DNA of 64,000 nt from Chiridota heheva (lineage: Eukaryota; Echinodermata; Holothuroidea; Apodida; Chiridotidae). Each line of letters starts with the position of its first letter. Within the stretch, counting starts at the first letter, position 1. Of the stretch, positions 1 through 13,949 are shown piece after piece. The translations under genes were made by a program, and so were the position numbers. The DNA is taken from assembly GCA_020152595.1 (NCBI GenBank), contig JAIGNY010002211.1, forward strand, positions 362,001 through 426,000, given 5' to 3'. The notes beneath the pieces are model-generated. The model ran no database searches, was not told the origin of the DNA, and saw nothing but the letters and a program-made list of their open reading frames with translations.

Positions 1-620
1 ACTGTGAAGAGTTGTAACAGACTTATTTAAACATTTCATCTGACCAATTTACTTATAAATAAGACTAATGAATTTGCCAAAATATCTTAATCTACTTATC
101 AGTAAAAGACGTCTCATTTTCAGCCCAATTTTCCAACACGCATTTCTTTAAAATATTTCTCATGATTTTCGGTAAATTTTGAAGTAAAAAGATAATGCAG
201 GTAAAACTTTAGCATTAACCATCTAATAAAACTTCAAGAATTTTTTTTTCATTCCTTGAATCATTCAGCTAATATAAAATAATTTAAAAAAAAAAACAAC
301 GTATAAATGTGAAATCATTTCCAATGAGCCAAAACTTCCGACCATCTTAATCGTTTTTATATAACATTATGAAAAACCTATGACAAGTTACAGGGTCAAC
401 CAGTAAATATATCCTTTATCGACATCGTTCATAATATCGGAGAAATCATCCTCGACTGTGACAAGGGCTTCATCTATCCACCTGCATGACATACATAACC
501 AGAACCAAAACGTTTTGTAGTTCCGGTGCTTTTTTTCTCATGCTGATTGATTTTGTATTAACTGTCAATGTCACTGCATATCATGAAATATTTGACGACA
601 TGAATTCTTCAGATATCGTA
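1..620. other. No gene seen; probable intron or intergenic DNA
   Basis: AT-rich sequence with no convincing coding exon. The short open frame at 486-692 has no recognisable domain. If the plus-strand terminal exon at 1314-1505 is real, this stretch is probably part of the intron before it. Confidence 0.5.
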
Positions 621-625
621 TTTGC

Positions 626-930
626 AAGCTCTTTTCAGCAAAACCACATTAAGCCCCGCCCACTAAGCTTATTAATAATATTCAATATTTGATAAAATAA
701 ACAAACTAGCTGACATCATAATTCCAGTACATATGAAACAAAATAGACATGTGATTGTTCAAATATGAGCATTTCAAGATTTTTACATTTAGCCCCGCCT
801 ACTCATTAATATGCATGACATCACCACCAAAAGCAATAGGGCCCATATATGGACCATAGGCTATCTATGTACCACATATGGCAAGAATCCGATGTATCGT
901 TACTTGGAAAATGCTTACGAGCTTGCTGTC
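626..930 (+). repeat. Dispersed repeat family, copy A
   Basis: Related sequence recurs at 45038-45555 and 49655-50058. Shared landmarks in order are a TTTTCAGCAAAA block, AAGCCCCGCCCACT, CTGACATCATAA-like and ATATGAGCATTTCAAG blocks, a second GCCCCGCCTACTCAT and a CATGACATCACCACCAAA block. No open reading frame and no clear terminal repeats are visible. It runs directly into an (ATAC)n microsatellite, as the third copy runs into a (GTGC)/(ACAT) tract. It is probably a non-coding transposon relic of unknown class. Confidence 0.7.
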
Positions 931-1214
931 ACAGACACACATACACACACACATACATACAAACATACATACATACATATATACCTTCATACATACATAC
1001 ATACATACATACATACATACATACATACATACATGCATGCATGCATGCATACATACACGCACGCACGCATGTACGCACACATGCACGCACACACGCACAC
1101 ATACATACATACATACATACATACATACATACATACATACATACATACATACATACATACATACATACATACATACATACATACATACATACATACATAC
1201 ATACATACACACAT
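931..1214. repeat. Compound (ACAC)/(ATAC)/(ATGC) microsatellite
   Basis: Starts as CACA, becomes a long run of ATAC/CATA tetranucleotides, is interrupted by GCAT and CGCA units near 1033-1100, then returns to perfect CATA units to about 1208. It produces open frames on both strands that are low-complexity artefacts. Confidence 0.97.
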
Positions 1215-1313
1215 ACGCCAGCATGAGTGCATAGGTTCCTTTTGCTATTAGCATCGAGAAGCTACAACAAACCAATTCCTGATTAAAATATGATTTTGCA
1301 TAATTCTTTTTAG

Positions 1314-1505
1314 CGTTGGGATATCTTGAAGAAGCCCACGGTGTTCCCTCAACCACCAAAGAATGAGATGTTGGTGACCGCTATAAATGGATCATCTGAT
1401 GTTGGTTCCTCTGATTATAAGCCACCTTCATACGGAGAGGCAGCCTTGGACGGATTTGAAAATACAGCATTTGAGAAGGACGAAGAAGAAAAAACAAAAC
1501 TCTGA
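1314..1505 (+). CDS. Terminal coding exon, probable SLC6-type transporter C-terminal tail
   Basis: A T-rich tract and AG at 1312-1313 precede an open frame that begins in phase 0 and stops at TGA 1503-1505, giving 63 residues. The start, RWDILKKPTVFPQPP, lines up with the segment just after TM12 of GABA/creatine-type SLC6 transporters (family pattern: Gly-Ser, then Arg, then Pro). The rest is a hydrophilic acidic tail with a PPSY motif that could bind WW domains and the ending ENTAFEKDEEEKTKL. It has no methionine start, so it is an internal continuation. Its phase and content fit directly after the last minus-strand SLC6 exon (25830-26000), but it lies on the opposite strand. It may be the tail of a neighbouring paralogue or a displaced exon. 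No AATAAA is seen within about 1.2 kb downstream. That it is a coding exon is fairly likely; the SLC6 assignment is inference. Confidence 0.6.
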   Translation, partial: RWDILKKPTVFPQPPKNEMLVTAINGSSDVGSSDYKPPSYGEAALDGFENTAFEKDEEEKTKL

Positions 1506-1740
1506 ATGAAAAACAACACATTTAATTTACATCTAATCAATTACTCATCGCCCAGGTTATACGTCGGTTGCCAGTGTTACGGTCCGGGTTCTTTTAATTC
1601 GTGGCTGACGACAGTACACAAAAATGAAAAGAGGAACATAATACGTGCGGGTTCATAACCAGCTTTACATTTCTTTAGGGTGAAATGATCATGCATAAAT
1701 AACCATGCACGTTACAATTGTTTCCTTACATTATTATTTT

Positions 1741-1808
1741 TTTGGGGAGGGGGAGGGGGAGGGGGGAGGGGAGGAGGGGGGAGGGAGAGGGAGGGGGGGA
1801 GGGGAGTG
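1741..1808 (+). repeat. G-rich polypurine tract
   Basis: Nearly unbroken runs of four to seven G separated by single A or GA. Many G-runs close together make a G-quadruplex or triplex possible. It immediately precedes the long (AT)n tract. Confidence 0.9.
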
Positions 1809-1821
1809 GAGTGGCTGGCAG

Positions 1822-2879
<1,058 letters not shown>

Positions 2880-3235
2880 AGAGTTCATGTGGGACAGGGT
2901 GGAATTGTATGTAGGGCAGGGTGGGGTGAGATGTTGGTCAGGATGCGTTGGCATGTTGGACAGGGTGGGTTGCCATGTAGCACAGTGTGGGTTGGCATGT
3001 GGAACAGAGTGGGTTGACATGTGGAGCAGGGTGGGTTGCCATGTGGAACAGGGTGGGTCAACATGTTGGAATGGCATGTGTTGGGGTGTCATCTGGATTT
3101 CAGTTGTGATGGCATGTGGGTAATGCAAGTGGTGGAATGACTTACAGTAGCTGGTTTTCAGGTGTGATTGCATGGAGTATAAGCATGGGATGACATTTGG
3201 GACAGGTTGGGATGGAATGTGGGACAGTCTGGAAT
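2880..3235 (+). repeat. GT-rich minisatellite, array 1
   Basis: Degenerate tandem units of about 22 bp with core CATGTGGAACAGGGTGGGTT. The same core forms arrays at 37880-38480 (reverse orientation) and 48070-48940. Open frames on both strands are by-products of the repeat. Confidence 0.9.
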
Positions 3236-5627
3236 ATGCATTATTAGCGGTGATGGGATTTGTATCGTTTCCAATGTCTAGTTTGTCATACGTTAAGCAA
3301 TATTGTTTCGCATAATTTTGCTTCGATGTTATTGTACATTTTTCATGTTACTTGACTTTGCATGACACACATATTTTCTTAAATTGGAAGTTGTAATACA
3401 ATCCAAGATGTCCAAATCCAAGATACAAATCCAAGATTCTGGGAATATGTAGGGGTTGGGGGAGGGTACAGGTTGGAAAGGGGGCTTAATGACATTCTTT
3501 TATTGACATTGGCAAGTTAGGGTCTCTCCTTTCTTTGTTGTTTAATTGATAGAATTAAAAGAGGTGTTATAGTTATAAAATGCCAGCTTTCACATGTTTT
3601 CTGAGTTACTGCATGGGTGAGGTAATCTTAAGCTTTTTTTTGTCTTAAAATATCTGGGAAAACTCAAAGATATTTTGAAGCTTGTAGTAAAATGTTGTGA
3701 AAATTAACAAAGCAAATGAAAACGTAAGTGTACCTTTCAAAGTTTAAGTAATTTGAAATCATCTGCCCCTGCTACCCAATTTCTGTATATACTTCCCTCA
3801 ATAAGTTCATTCTCTATACTAGCTTGGAATAGTCGAACATACTGTCCTTCCGACAGTTCTGCTTATTTTTTTCTTTTCTTCTGCCGATGTATCTGTGTAT
3901 AGCGGATCTTTTTTTTTTTTTTTTTTTAATCCAGACCGTCTTCCATTAATTGGACATTGAATAGAAGTATGGAGCTGTAATTAAGATTTTTTTGAATCAG
4001 GAAGACAAGACGAGGCTATTGTCATTTTCTTAGCAGCCAGGTATAGTTTTAGAATTCGTGAATAAATAGGAATGGACATCTTTTTACACTTCTTGTGTGT
4101 TCATTCAAAGTTTTCGATCGAGGTTTAGATTGCCAAAACTTAAGGGAAAATTATTCGAAGGTGAATTGGCAGATAATAAACATCATAGTCAGGGCCACTT
4201 TGCAAAAAAGAAAGAAAAAGCACTGGTTCGCTCAGGTACTTAAATTTTCAAAACGATTATGATGTGCGAAATAAAAAAATAAAAAATGTTCACGTGACCC
4301 TTTGGCGGTCATCATCATCTTTACTGCTCTCGGCTAACATCTCATGTTCTGAATGATTATAATTTGTTGCCAAAATGTCAATCAATAGCGGTTGGAAAGT
4401 ACAGGTAAAGCAGTATAAATTAAATGCTTTTCGTCTATGTGTTTTTCGTATATGTGCACTGAATCAACCATTCAGAGTTACGGTTCATAGTAAATGATAT
4501 CCAGACGTGTTTTCTCCAAAAATTGTAAGAAATACAGTGACCTCTGACTATCGTGGAGATAACCGTACCGTTGTATAATCAATGATTGTGAATATTAAAC
4601 ATGGGAGAAATTTTGCATTCCACAGAGGGGAAGACAGCTTAAAATGAAATATAATTGTATTTTTAATATCTTGCAACTTAGATTTTCGATTTCAAGAATG
4701 TTCTTAGGAAAAAAAATGAAAATCAGGTGCATAAAGATCTTTTAAATATTGTATTGGTGATAACCAGATAATAGACTGATATGATAGAAGGATTGTGCTT
4801 TGTTGTGCCATTTAGAATAGTCAGATATTTTGAACTTTTAGCTTTACTTAGGGAACTTTTCAGATTGGGGTGTAAACTTCAATTATAAATCATGGGCGCT
4901 TTGTGCTCATGGTTTGTTTTTTCGTTTTATCGGAAATTCCAGAAAACAGAACTTGAATGGCGTGTAAGACAGTCTTGGTGTAGAAGGAACTCGTATATTT
5001 AATAAAATAAAGTGAAAAATGAGATTTTATATTTGAATGTACCAGTGGCAGTGCAAGCATCTTGAGTGCATTGTCAAAAATCTGTTCATGAAGCCAGCGG
5101 CGTATGAAGATATTTGACATTGAAGGGGCAGATTTTATTTTTGTCCCAACAAAAGTACAAAAATGTAGCCTACGAGTGTCTTATCACGGTAAAACTATTT
5201 GCATAGGGAGGGGAGGAAGAAGGGGGAGACGTAAAATTATTGAAAATTTGGGTAAAATTAGGCAACATTTCTCAATCATTGATGACATTTTTTGGAGGGC
5301 TTTGTCTTATCGCCCCTTCCACAGTTCCTGCCTCTGCAAGGAGCCGTGTGGTGCACCCTGACGACTTGCCTGAACACATTTTATTTCAAGGCCAGCAAAA
5401 CTTGTTTTCAAATGAACTTTCATGTGTCTCAAACATGTGTACAAATGACAAGATTAATACACCTTTTATTTTGTTTTTCATTAAATCTGAGATAATTGTT
5501 ATCATGGTACCACAGGATCTACTTTCCTGAATTATTTTAATATTTCTGAAAATTATGGGGGTTGTTTCAAATCCATGTTTACTAGTTGGTGTGATTAGAT
5601 TCGATAAGATTCAGGACCATTCTTACA
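3236..5627. other. No gene seen
   Basis: AT-rich sequence. Small landmarks are a poly-T run near 3911 and a purine patch near 5205. Short open frames at 4890-5120 and 5104-5530 show no domain, signal peptide or exon-like borders that I can support. Confidence 0.5.
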
Positions 5628-6250
<623 letters not shown>

Positions 6251-8507
6251 ATATTTTGAATAGCATGTTTTGGGTGCAACCAAAAAGTACCTATACTGTA
6301 TTGAACATCAATAATCTTCGATGTAAATGTAATATAAATATCTGTATTTGGAAATGTATATATTCACATACAAGGAAAGGGCATATATTTGTAACTTTAA
6401 AAGACTTAATGTCGAAACTACACAACTGTAAATATCTACAATAGACAGATGTAAATGTATTTTCTTTCCAATTAATTAAATGAATTACAGAGATACAGTA
6501 ACTTCAAATTGGTAAAATCGTCAACTGGTTTCACGGTATATCAATCTGATGATATTTTTGTATTACATTTCGTTCATATTTTGGAGGTATATATTATTGA
6601 AATCTAAGAAATTATTTAGCTGTTACGGGATCTTTATTGGTGATCTGGGTACATAGGTTATGTCTTTATGTGATTCATATTTCGTTGAGACGGTGTTCCG
6701 TTCACAATATTCTTAAAAGTTTGATTTGGCGGCCACTATGAGGCATTTGCTTTCAAAATCTTCAACGAAATTACTTTTAATTGCCAGGAAGGTAGGTTTA
6801 GTTGCTAACTTGATACAACTGCTGTTCCGTTGCATAAAAAACCACGAGGCTGCCACGTCAGTTGATTCCTCAATATAATGTCGGTATGCAGAGGCGCAGC
6901 TATAGCGTCTTTGGGCCCTTGAAGAATTTGGCATTCAGGTCGTACAAAAACATATCGCAGTTTTATATCAAGACTTTGCTCAAGGCACGTGTGGTTAGTG
7001 GTTTATACCCACATGTTCTACCCTCTTTTGTACATAATTAAAAAAGAAGTTTGTATACTCGGCGTCTAAACAGTTAACTGCATTTTATTGCCATGAATCA
7101 AATTACGAATCCATGATATTGGCGAAAAACTACCGGGAAAATATCTGGTTCCTTTTTGCTGTTTAATCATGGAAACCTGCTATGACTAAGTTTGTCATTC
7201 GATATTTTCAGCTCAACTTCAGGTCATGAACTTGAATCTAGTTGTATTTGTATATTGTCAATGTGATTCTCAAAAAATATATAGTTAAATAATTAAATTG
7301 ATCATATTAATAAAGTTAATGCAGGTGATGGCGGTTGAATAAATGATGTACTCACCTAGTTTACGTTGATTTGTTTGATTGGATCTCGTGCAAGGCGCAG
7401 CAGGGGATACAACTTGGAGGCAATTCCCCCCCCCCCCCCCTTCCCCTCTAAAAAAAACCCTGTTACAAGCGGGAAAATTGCACTGGTAATTTATGTTTAT
7501 ATCAAATTTCACTGCCCATCGGGCTTTTCTCCTGCATTTTATTGTCTTCCGAGATTTATTATTTGATGATTAATTTTCCTTTTACTGTCATTCCTTGCAA
7601 TTTTACCTCTGAAACGGGATGGTAATATTCTCTGAGTGTGGGAGGTGGGGCACTTCACACTCCTCTAGGATCGTGTTTATACTGTATGTCTGTTCTGTAT
7701 ATATTTCATTTTTAATCATGAATGTAGATTCCTTTTGACGAAGTGACCATATTGGGATCGGTTTTCAGTAAATAACTTTCACTCACAATAGTAGCAAAAA
7801 TCTCGAGAATCATATTGATTTATTGCAGTATTGACAATTGAGGTGGGGAGAGTAGCTGATTATTGTAATTTTTCTTTGTGGGGTGGGCGATATTTATCAA
7901 CAGTTGTAGTCATTTTAAACCCCGCCAACTCGTTTGCATTGACGGTGTTGTGTTAATCCCGAAAAGCACTAGGGTACATCCTAACATCCACAAATAATCA
8001 GTGACATTTGAAAGCCAAAACCAAATAAAGAAATGGTCTAAGGTTATACGGTATACGTGCACCATCTACGAATGGGTGTCACATACAATCACAGGCATAC
8101 ACAACAAAACGCCCATATATTGCAGTACTTTCTTCTGGTTCAAGTTTTTCTATAAAATTGCCGATTTAAGCATTTCTTACTGTCTTAGTTTAAAGCTTGA
8201 AAAACATTAAACACCCTTGAAATGATGGTCAGGTACAACATTTATTAAAACTTCCTTTGTTGTTACACTTAAATCAGTAAATTGAATTGCGCATATTTGA
8301 ATAAAGCAAGAATTAAGAATGGACAGGACGAAAAGGATTAGTGGCAAAATATCGGCTAACTCGGATAACCGTTCATTTAAACTTCCAACTTGTAATAACC
8401 TGATAACTGTTGGACAAATCTACTCGGCTTACAGACGCAAGGGCTGAAAAAGAGAAAAAAGATATCCAGAACATCAAATATCTGACAGTCTGAATAGATT
8501 CAAATGA
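6251..8507. other. No gene seen
   Basis: AT-rich sequence without a supportable exon. A C-rich run lies at about 7427-7446. A short segment near 7918-7945 (CCCCGCC, then TTTGCATT) resembles the landmarks of the dispersed repeat family but is too short to call. Confidence 0.5.
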
Positions 8508-8540
8508 AATTTACCCCGCTAAGCGTAGCGGGGAAATTTT
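8508..8540 (+). repeat. Orphan DIRS terminal palindrome
   Basis: The 20-mer CCCCGCTAAGCGTAGCGGGG at 8514-8533, preceded by AAATTTA, matches the outer end of the right terminal repeat of the DIRS copies at 11310 and 53842. The palindrome is an 8-bp stem with an AGCG loop. No other DIRS sequence is seen beside it, so it is a short relic of an end. Confidence 0.75.
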
Positions 8541-11303
8541 GGGGGGAGGGGGAAAGGGAGGGGGGGGGATTAATTTTAAAAAGCACTAATTTTCTCAATT
8601 CTCAACTAGTTGAAAATACTCTTCTAAATCAGAGAAGCTAATACACATGAATAACTTCTCATTGTTTCACATATGTCAACAATATTCACTCACTTGTTAT
8701 ATGGCAAACCAGTAATAACCACCAATACAATTCATTTTATTTAAATAAATAGCACATCTGGTTAAAAAAGGTAAATATATAAATAACATAATCTAAAACT
8801 GATACATATATAATGAAGTCAGCACTGCACTCAAATATGATTTTCTGAGGTAGTATTTAGGCAAATCGTCCTTCGTACCTTGTTTACTTTCTTATTTCCA
8901 AACGTATCCTCCCGATGTACGAATTCAATTGTTACAGTTATTTGCTAGTATTATATCTTAATAACAACTTTGTTATGTACGTTTGTTCCAATATTATACA
9001 TGCTCGATATCTCACTTTGCTTTATGAACTTTTTCCACATTTACAAATACTAAAAACTACACAAACTGAATGATGATTTTGATTTAAATTAACAAAACTG
9101 AATTTGAGTGTGATACTGTATATCTTATCATTTTCCCTCAAAAAACGTAATAAAATAAAGGATTATACAAACAAATGAATACAAAATAATTATTCGCCCA
9201 AAAGAGTGAATGTAGTTTTGAAAGCAGGCAAGACGGATTGGAAACAAATGTAATATGATATTAGGCATGAATATCACTTACAATGTGTTTTATATTTATA
9301 GGGGACAGTTGACTCACTAATTGCGAATAATGAGTAGTGACAAATTGGAACCCACTTGCCGCGTTTTGAGTGACAGATGTCCGCCGCATCGCATCTTTCC
9401 ATGATCAAACCTCAGGCTCTGAGTTTGAAAAGATATATTAATCAAATATTTAAAAGGCTTTTAGAAAGTGTAGAAGGATGGAAATGACACAAGACGGTAC
9501 TTGTATATAACCTTGTATGGAAGATAATTCAGCGAATACATCAAATGACTGTATAACTAGCTAGCATACGCTCTGTATCTGGAAATCTAGTATCTGCATA
9601 TCTAGGTTATGAAAACCTTTCAGACAAAAATAGCTTTGGAAATATCAACTTTGACTTCTACCATCCATTTCCTAAAGGCTTGCGATATCTCAAGGATATG
9701 GTCACGAGGTTTGTGTTTAGAAATATCATTTTGTGAAACTTTGCCAATAAACGATTCAGACCTATTTTTTGGACATTTGCAACACTACCTCAAGTTGTAG
9801 TTGATCGTGTAGTCCTACAAGACTGAACCCTATTTGGTCATTCAATTTAAATAAAGGCAGCCAGACCCTCAAATCAAAGAAAGATAAACAATCCCTATTA
9901 TTATTATCGTTTTTTGTTATGATGATAAAAACTATCAAAAAGCCACAAACCAGCCTTCACCTAATTATCAGTTTTTTTCACCAAAATAATCATTAACCTA
10001 ACAAATACCAATTTACCAAACTCTTTACAATTGTACCCAAGAACAGCTTGGTATAATTTTATAGAGTGTCACTTTTTGCATTGACAGTGTGGCTTGCAGT
10101 ATCTTTATAATGTTCCTTGATGCAAATCCTTTCACACCATTCCAATCAGAATTTACAACAGAGCAATACAAAAATATACTCAAATACACATTGTTCATGT
10201 CTTGTACTTTTTCACAAAGCAAACCACCCTTAAAGGTAAATTACAATTGCAATCAAAAGAAAACATATGAATGATCTTTTTACTCAAAAATAATTTCTAA
10301 TGTAATCTAAATCAACATTTCGAAGGCATGAAAAATGCATATATAATATTATATCAATGAAGGCTGACCAAACTGATTCATAAATCGAGTTTACAAAATA
10401 AAGCACTGTTTTTTGCGCGTGAAAATTCACAAACTGTGAAACAACAGAAAAAAGACGAGATGGATTTGAATTTGTAAACAAAAGAATTTTCTCACCAACA
10501 TTTTTTGTTCATAGATAATTTCAATTTTTTTTTATAGCAAATTTCTGACAATTTAAAAGGAATGCTAGTGCAACTGAATTTTCAAGGGCTGATTATGAGT
10601 ATCAAACAAATTTCGAGAATAAAACACAACCTCAATTTTTCATCAAGAATCAAACCATTTGCATTTCCCATGAATGTTCAAACACTTTCAATCTAAAATG
10701 GTTCAAACAATTGTTCGCTTCTAAAATTCAAATTCTTACTACGACAGAATCTTATTCTGAAGAACAAAGTTAAACATAATGGTAATGTTAATTTGTTCTT
10801 CTTTCATACTTTGTTTAGCAAAGTTGATCAGATAAGAAAAAAAATTGGATGTTCATTTTTGGTTGCTGCTTCATTGGTGACCAACACTTAGATGCACATT
10901 TACACTTTCATACCATGGCTTAAAGGACATGTGCCGAGATAACTATGAGAACAATGATTCAGGACTCATCATGCACTAGCATGTGACAAGCTCTGAGCAA
11001 AGACGTAAATAATTTTGGTGTTGCCTACTTAGACATCACAACCGTTATGTTTGTAAGGACACCACCAACGATGCTCTTTGTCAGCAATTATCGAAGTATT
11101 TCTCTCAACTTTGTCAGTAAGTAAAGAAATATTGCTCGTACTCGTATCCAGCTTGCACTGTGCTATCTTCGTTAGATAGTCACATCGCAGTTGCTATACA
11201 ATGTCAAGCACAAACCTAACCAACGTATTTTGGGTAACTTATATGTAGTGCTCATAAACTTTCACAGAACGTTCACGTCCAAGGTTAATGCACAAGTATA
11301 ACA
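8541..11303. other. No gene seen
   Basis: A G-rich patch at 8540-8570, then AT-rich sequence up to the first DIRS element. Short open frames (9609-9800, 10025-10481) have no recognisable features. Confidence 0.5.
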
Positions 11304-11518
11304 AACTTACCCCGCTAAGCGTAGCGGGGATATTTACGAGAGTTATACTTACCTTCCATGCTATAATATGCAATCTGGTCACACGACCTGATTCTAACGC
11401 ACTTCTAACCGAACCTAAAAAACGCAGTAACCAGCCAAGCCCTGACCTCCATAATACCTCTGTACCACCTCACTCAACATTCCACCGAGGCCTGAACGAG
11501 AGGGGAGGCGGGCAGGAT
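11304..11518. repeat. DIRS copy 1 right inverted terminal repeat
   Basis: Starts with the palindrome CCCCGCTAAGCGTAGCGGGG at 11310-11329. The part after about 11345 (from CTTACCTTCCATGC) is the inverse of the element's other end at 18878-19018. The outer 40 or so bases are present only on this side, an asymmetry that is usual for DIRS ends. Confidence 0.85.
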
Positions 11519-11630
11519 GCATGGAAGGTAAGTATAACTCTCGTAAATATCCCCGCTACGCTTAGCGGGGTAAATTTACTTCAAGTTATACCTTACCTTC
11601 CATGCTATAATATGCAATCAGATTGCAACC
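11519..11630. repeat. DIRS copy 1 internal complementary region
   Basis: The first 57 or so bases are the reverse complement of the outer right terminus (11304-11361), including the palindrome. The rest copies the outer left terminus. The two ends are joined head to head, as in the internal complementary region of DIRS elements, which is thought to template circle closure. Confidence 0.85.
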
Positions 11631-13949
11631 GAGGATAGGAAGGAAGGGAGTTCAGATCGCCGCACATTTTTTTTTTTTTTTAATGGCTGGTACGAAAACT
11701 CACACGAACCGAATCCCGTTTAAAGGACGAAATTCCTTCACCTCGGAAGGATGAAAGACCTCAAGAGTGGGAGGAACTAAAACATAGGAAACCACGGCGA
11801 GGTACAGTCAAACCGAACAAGGCACCATTCGTTGACAGTAACGGAGGCAAACCTCGAAAGAACCTGAGCGTAAAGCCCAGAAAAACAAGCCAACCGGAAG
11901 AGCGTTTGGACACAACTACAGCAAAGTGTCCACAAAAAACGCCACAAGCCACACCGGATTCGTCCACGAGACAGAACCGGCGAGGAAACTACGATTGGGA
12001 ACGAAGCGTGTACCAATGAAAACGAATTGAAGAAATCCCGGACAAGGGAAAAATTCGTTAGCGCATAACCGCGTAAGAGCTAAAGTTAGCGGGGGAACAC
12101 GAACGTCGAAAAGTGAGTCAGACCAAAAACAAGAGAAAAACCGCAAAAAGCGGTTTCTCGAACGCCGGCACGAGAGATCCCGTGAAAAGAGGTTATGCCC
12201 CGAACCCGAGTGCATACCGCGGCCGTTCTATGAACAGTTCAGACTACTTTAACAGAAAGCCACTGGATGATCTATCGGAGGAAAATGTCACATGACACAC
12301 TACGAAGAGATCTCCCAGAACTCACCAGTGGTCGCAAGTCAAAGACCGTAGACCCCACCGGAAAAACCCTGGTGGATAGCTGCAAGGTATCCCAGAGCTC
12401 ATGACGGAACTATGACAAAAATCGTCCCTGACCCGAGGCTCGTACGTGAAGCCTGCAAGGTCTCGAGCAGCCAAAGTTCGTCCTGCGCCGAGACGAAAAA
12501 AGGGTCAAGTACCCGTCCAAGTTTCCGACAGAAGGGGTCACAAGAAAAGTGCCCCGACCTTGATCAAGAAGCCCCGTCGGCACCGACGGTGATATCTGAC
12601 GGGTGAAAACCGTAGCAGTTGCGGGACCGCGTAGCTCCAGGCCACGCCTATCAACAGCGAAACTTGTCTAAGAAGTTGACTGGAGAAAGTGTTAACGTAC
12701 TACGTATAGTAACAACCTTGAAACCGCGGAGCCCTACGGCTACGGGCGCGGAGAAAACGAATACCGTATGTCTGTACGGGCAGTTAAGTAACAGGCCGTA
12801 AAACCGCAAGCAGCTGTAAGGTGTTAAAGTATGGAAGGAACCATACGTGCCGTTGTGGGTAATAGCTACCCCAAACGTAAGGTTGTCTACCAAAAGGCCA
12901 CCTATGGTCAAGAAAAATCTCCTTCATGGAGGTAATATTGACAAGTAGGGGGTAACGTACTACGTCAACCGTATGAGTCATAAACCCCAACACTGGGGTA
13001 GAAATCACGAAAGAGGTGACGTCCTGTGTATACTACACGGACCGTTAAACACCCTACACCACGGAGCGGAAAAGCGCGTGGCTACTGGGGGGACTTACGC
13101 CGTACAAAGTACGCAACCCCGTGAAATATAATAGATCCGTTATGGGTCTACAAAGGCGTCAGCATGACAAGTAAAAACCACGAGTCCACCGCCAACGATG
13201 TCGCTGTGCACCACGGAGCAAAAAGCTCGTGGCTACGCGAGGGGGTACTGGTACGTGTCCCGAACGAAGTAGCTATCAGTACCAAAGGACCGTCTAGGTC
13301 CACGATAGCGTGAACGTACTACACCTGTAACGTGAGTCGTTATCTCATTATACCTCTATTCACCACGGGGCCACCGAGTAAGTGGCGACGCGTAGGGAAG
13401 AAGTACACAGTACGCGTTCCGTTGAGAATAGGTAAAATATATATAAACTGAGGCCGTAAGAAATACGGAGGAGTTCACGTGCCACGCAAGCTATACGAGT
13501 CGTAAACTGAGTTTGTTCCATCACGGAGCTACGAAACCGGTAGCTGCGTGGGGAAGAGGGGACGACCGTCGTACTCAGTACGTGTCCCGGTAAGAGAAAC
13601 GGCCGCGGAACGCAGTAGTTCATGGCTACTGGTCCTCTACCACACCGCCGCGCCGCTGGTATAGGCCGTTAACTCCGTTTGTATAAAATCACTACGGAGC
13701 CGCGAAGCCGGCGGCTACGCGTGGGGGACTGCCGTCGAACGCTAAAAACGTCCCAGCAAGAAAAAACGACCGCGGAACACTGCAACACGCGGCTAACGGT
13801 CGCAATATCCCGAAGTTCCGATACCCGGGTTTATCGTACATTGTACGTAAAACCGCGTTAATATCTGTAGAATGTGAGCCGAGGGTCTCGTTCGACGCAA
13901 GAATCACATTCAGGGTATGCGTCCCGTAAAGAAGGAAATCTTATCACCC
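11631..13949 (-). other. DIRS copy 1 non-coding interior
   Basis: To about 12000 the sequence is a diverged match to the 3' non-coding region of copies 2 and 3 (T-rich run, GGCTGGTAC, AAATTCCTTC, GAAAGACCTC). From about 13050 to 13860 there are irregular repeats of a CACGGAGC / CGTGGCTAC module. All open frames are 100 codons or fewer and without domains. Confidence 0.6.

Noticed and set aside
811..1359. Frames rich in His-Thr-Tyr-Ile or Cys-Met-Tyr-Val
   Set aside because: Translation of the ATAC/CATA microsatellite in several frames; no unique coding sequence.
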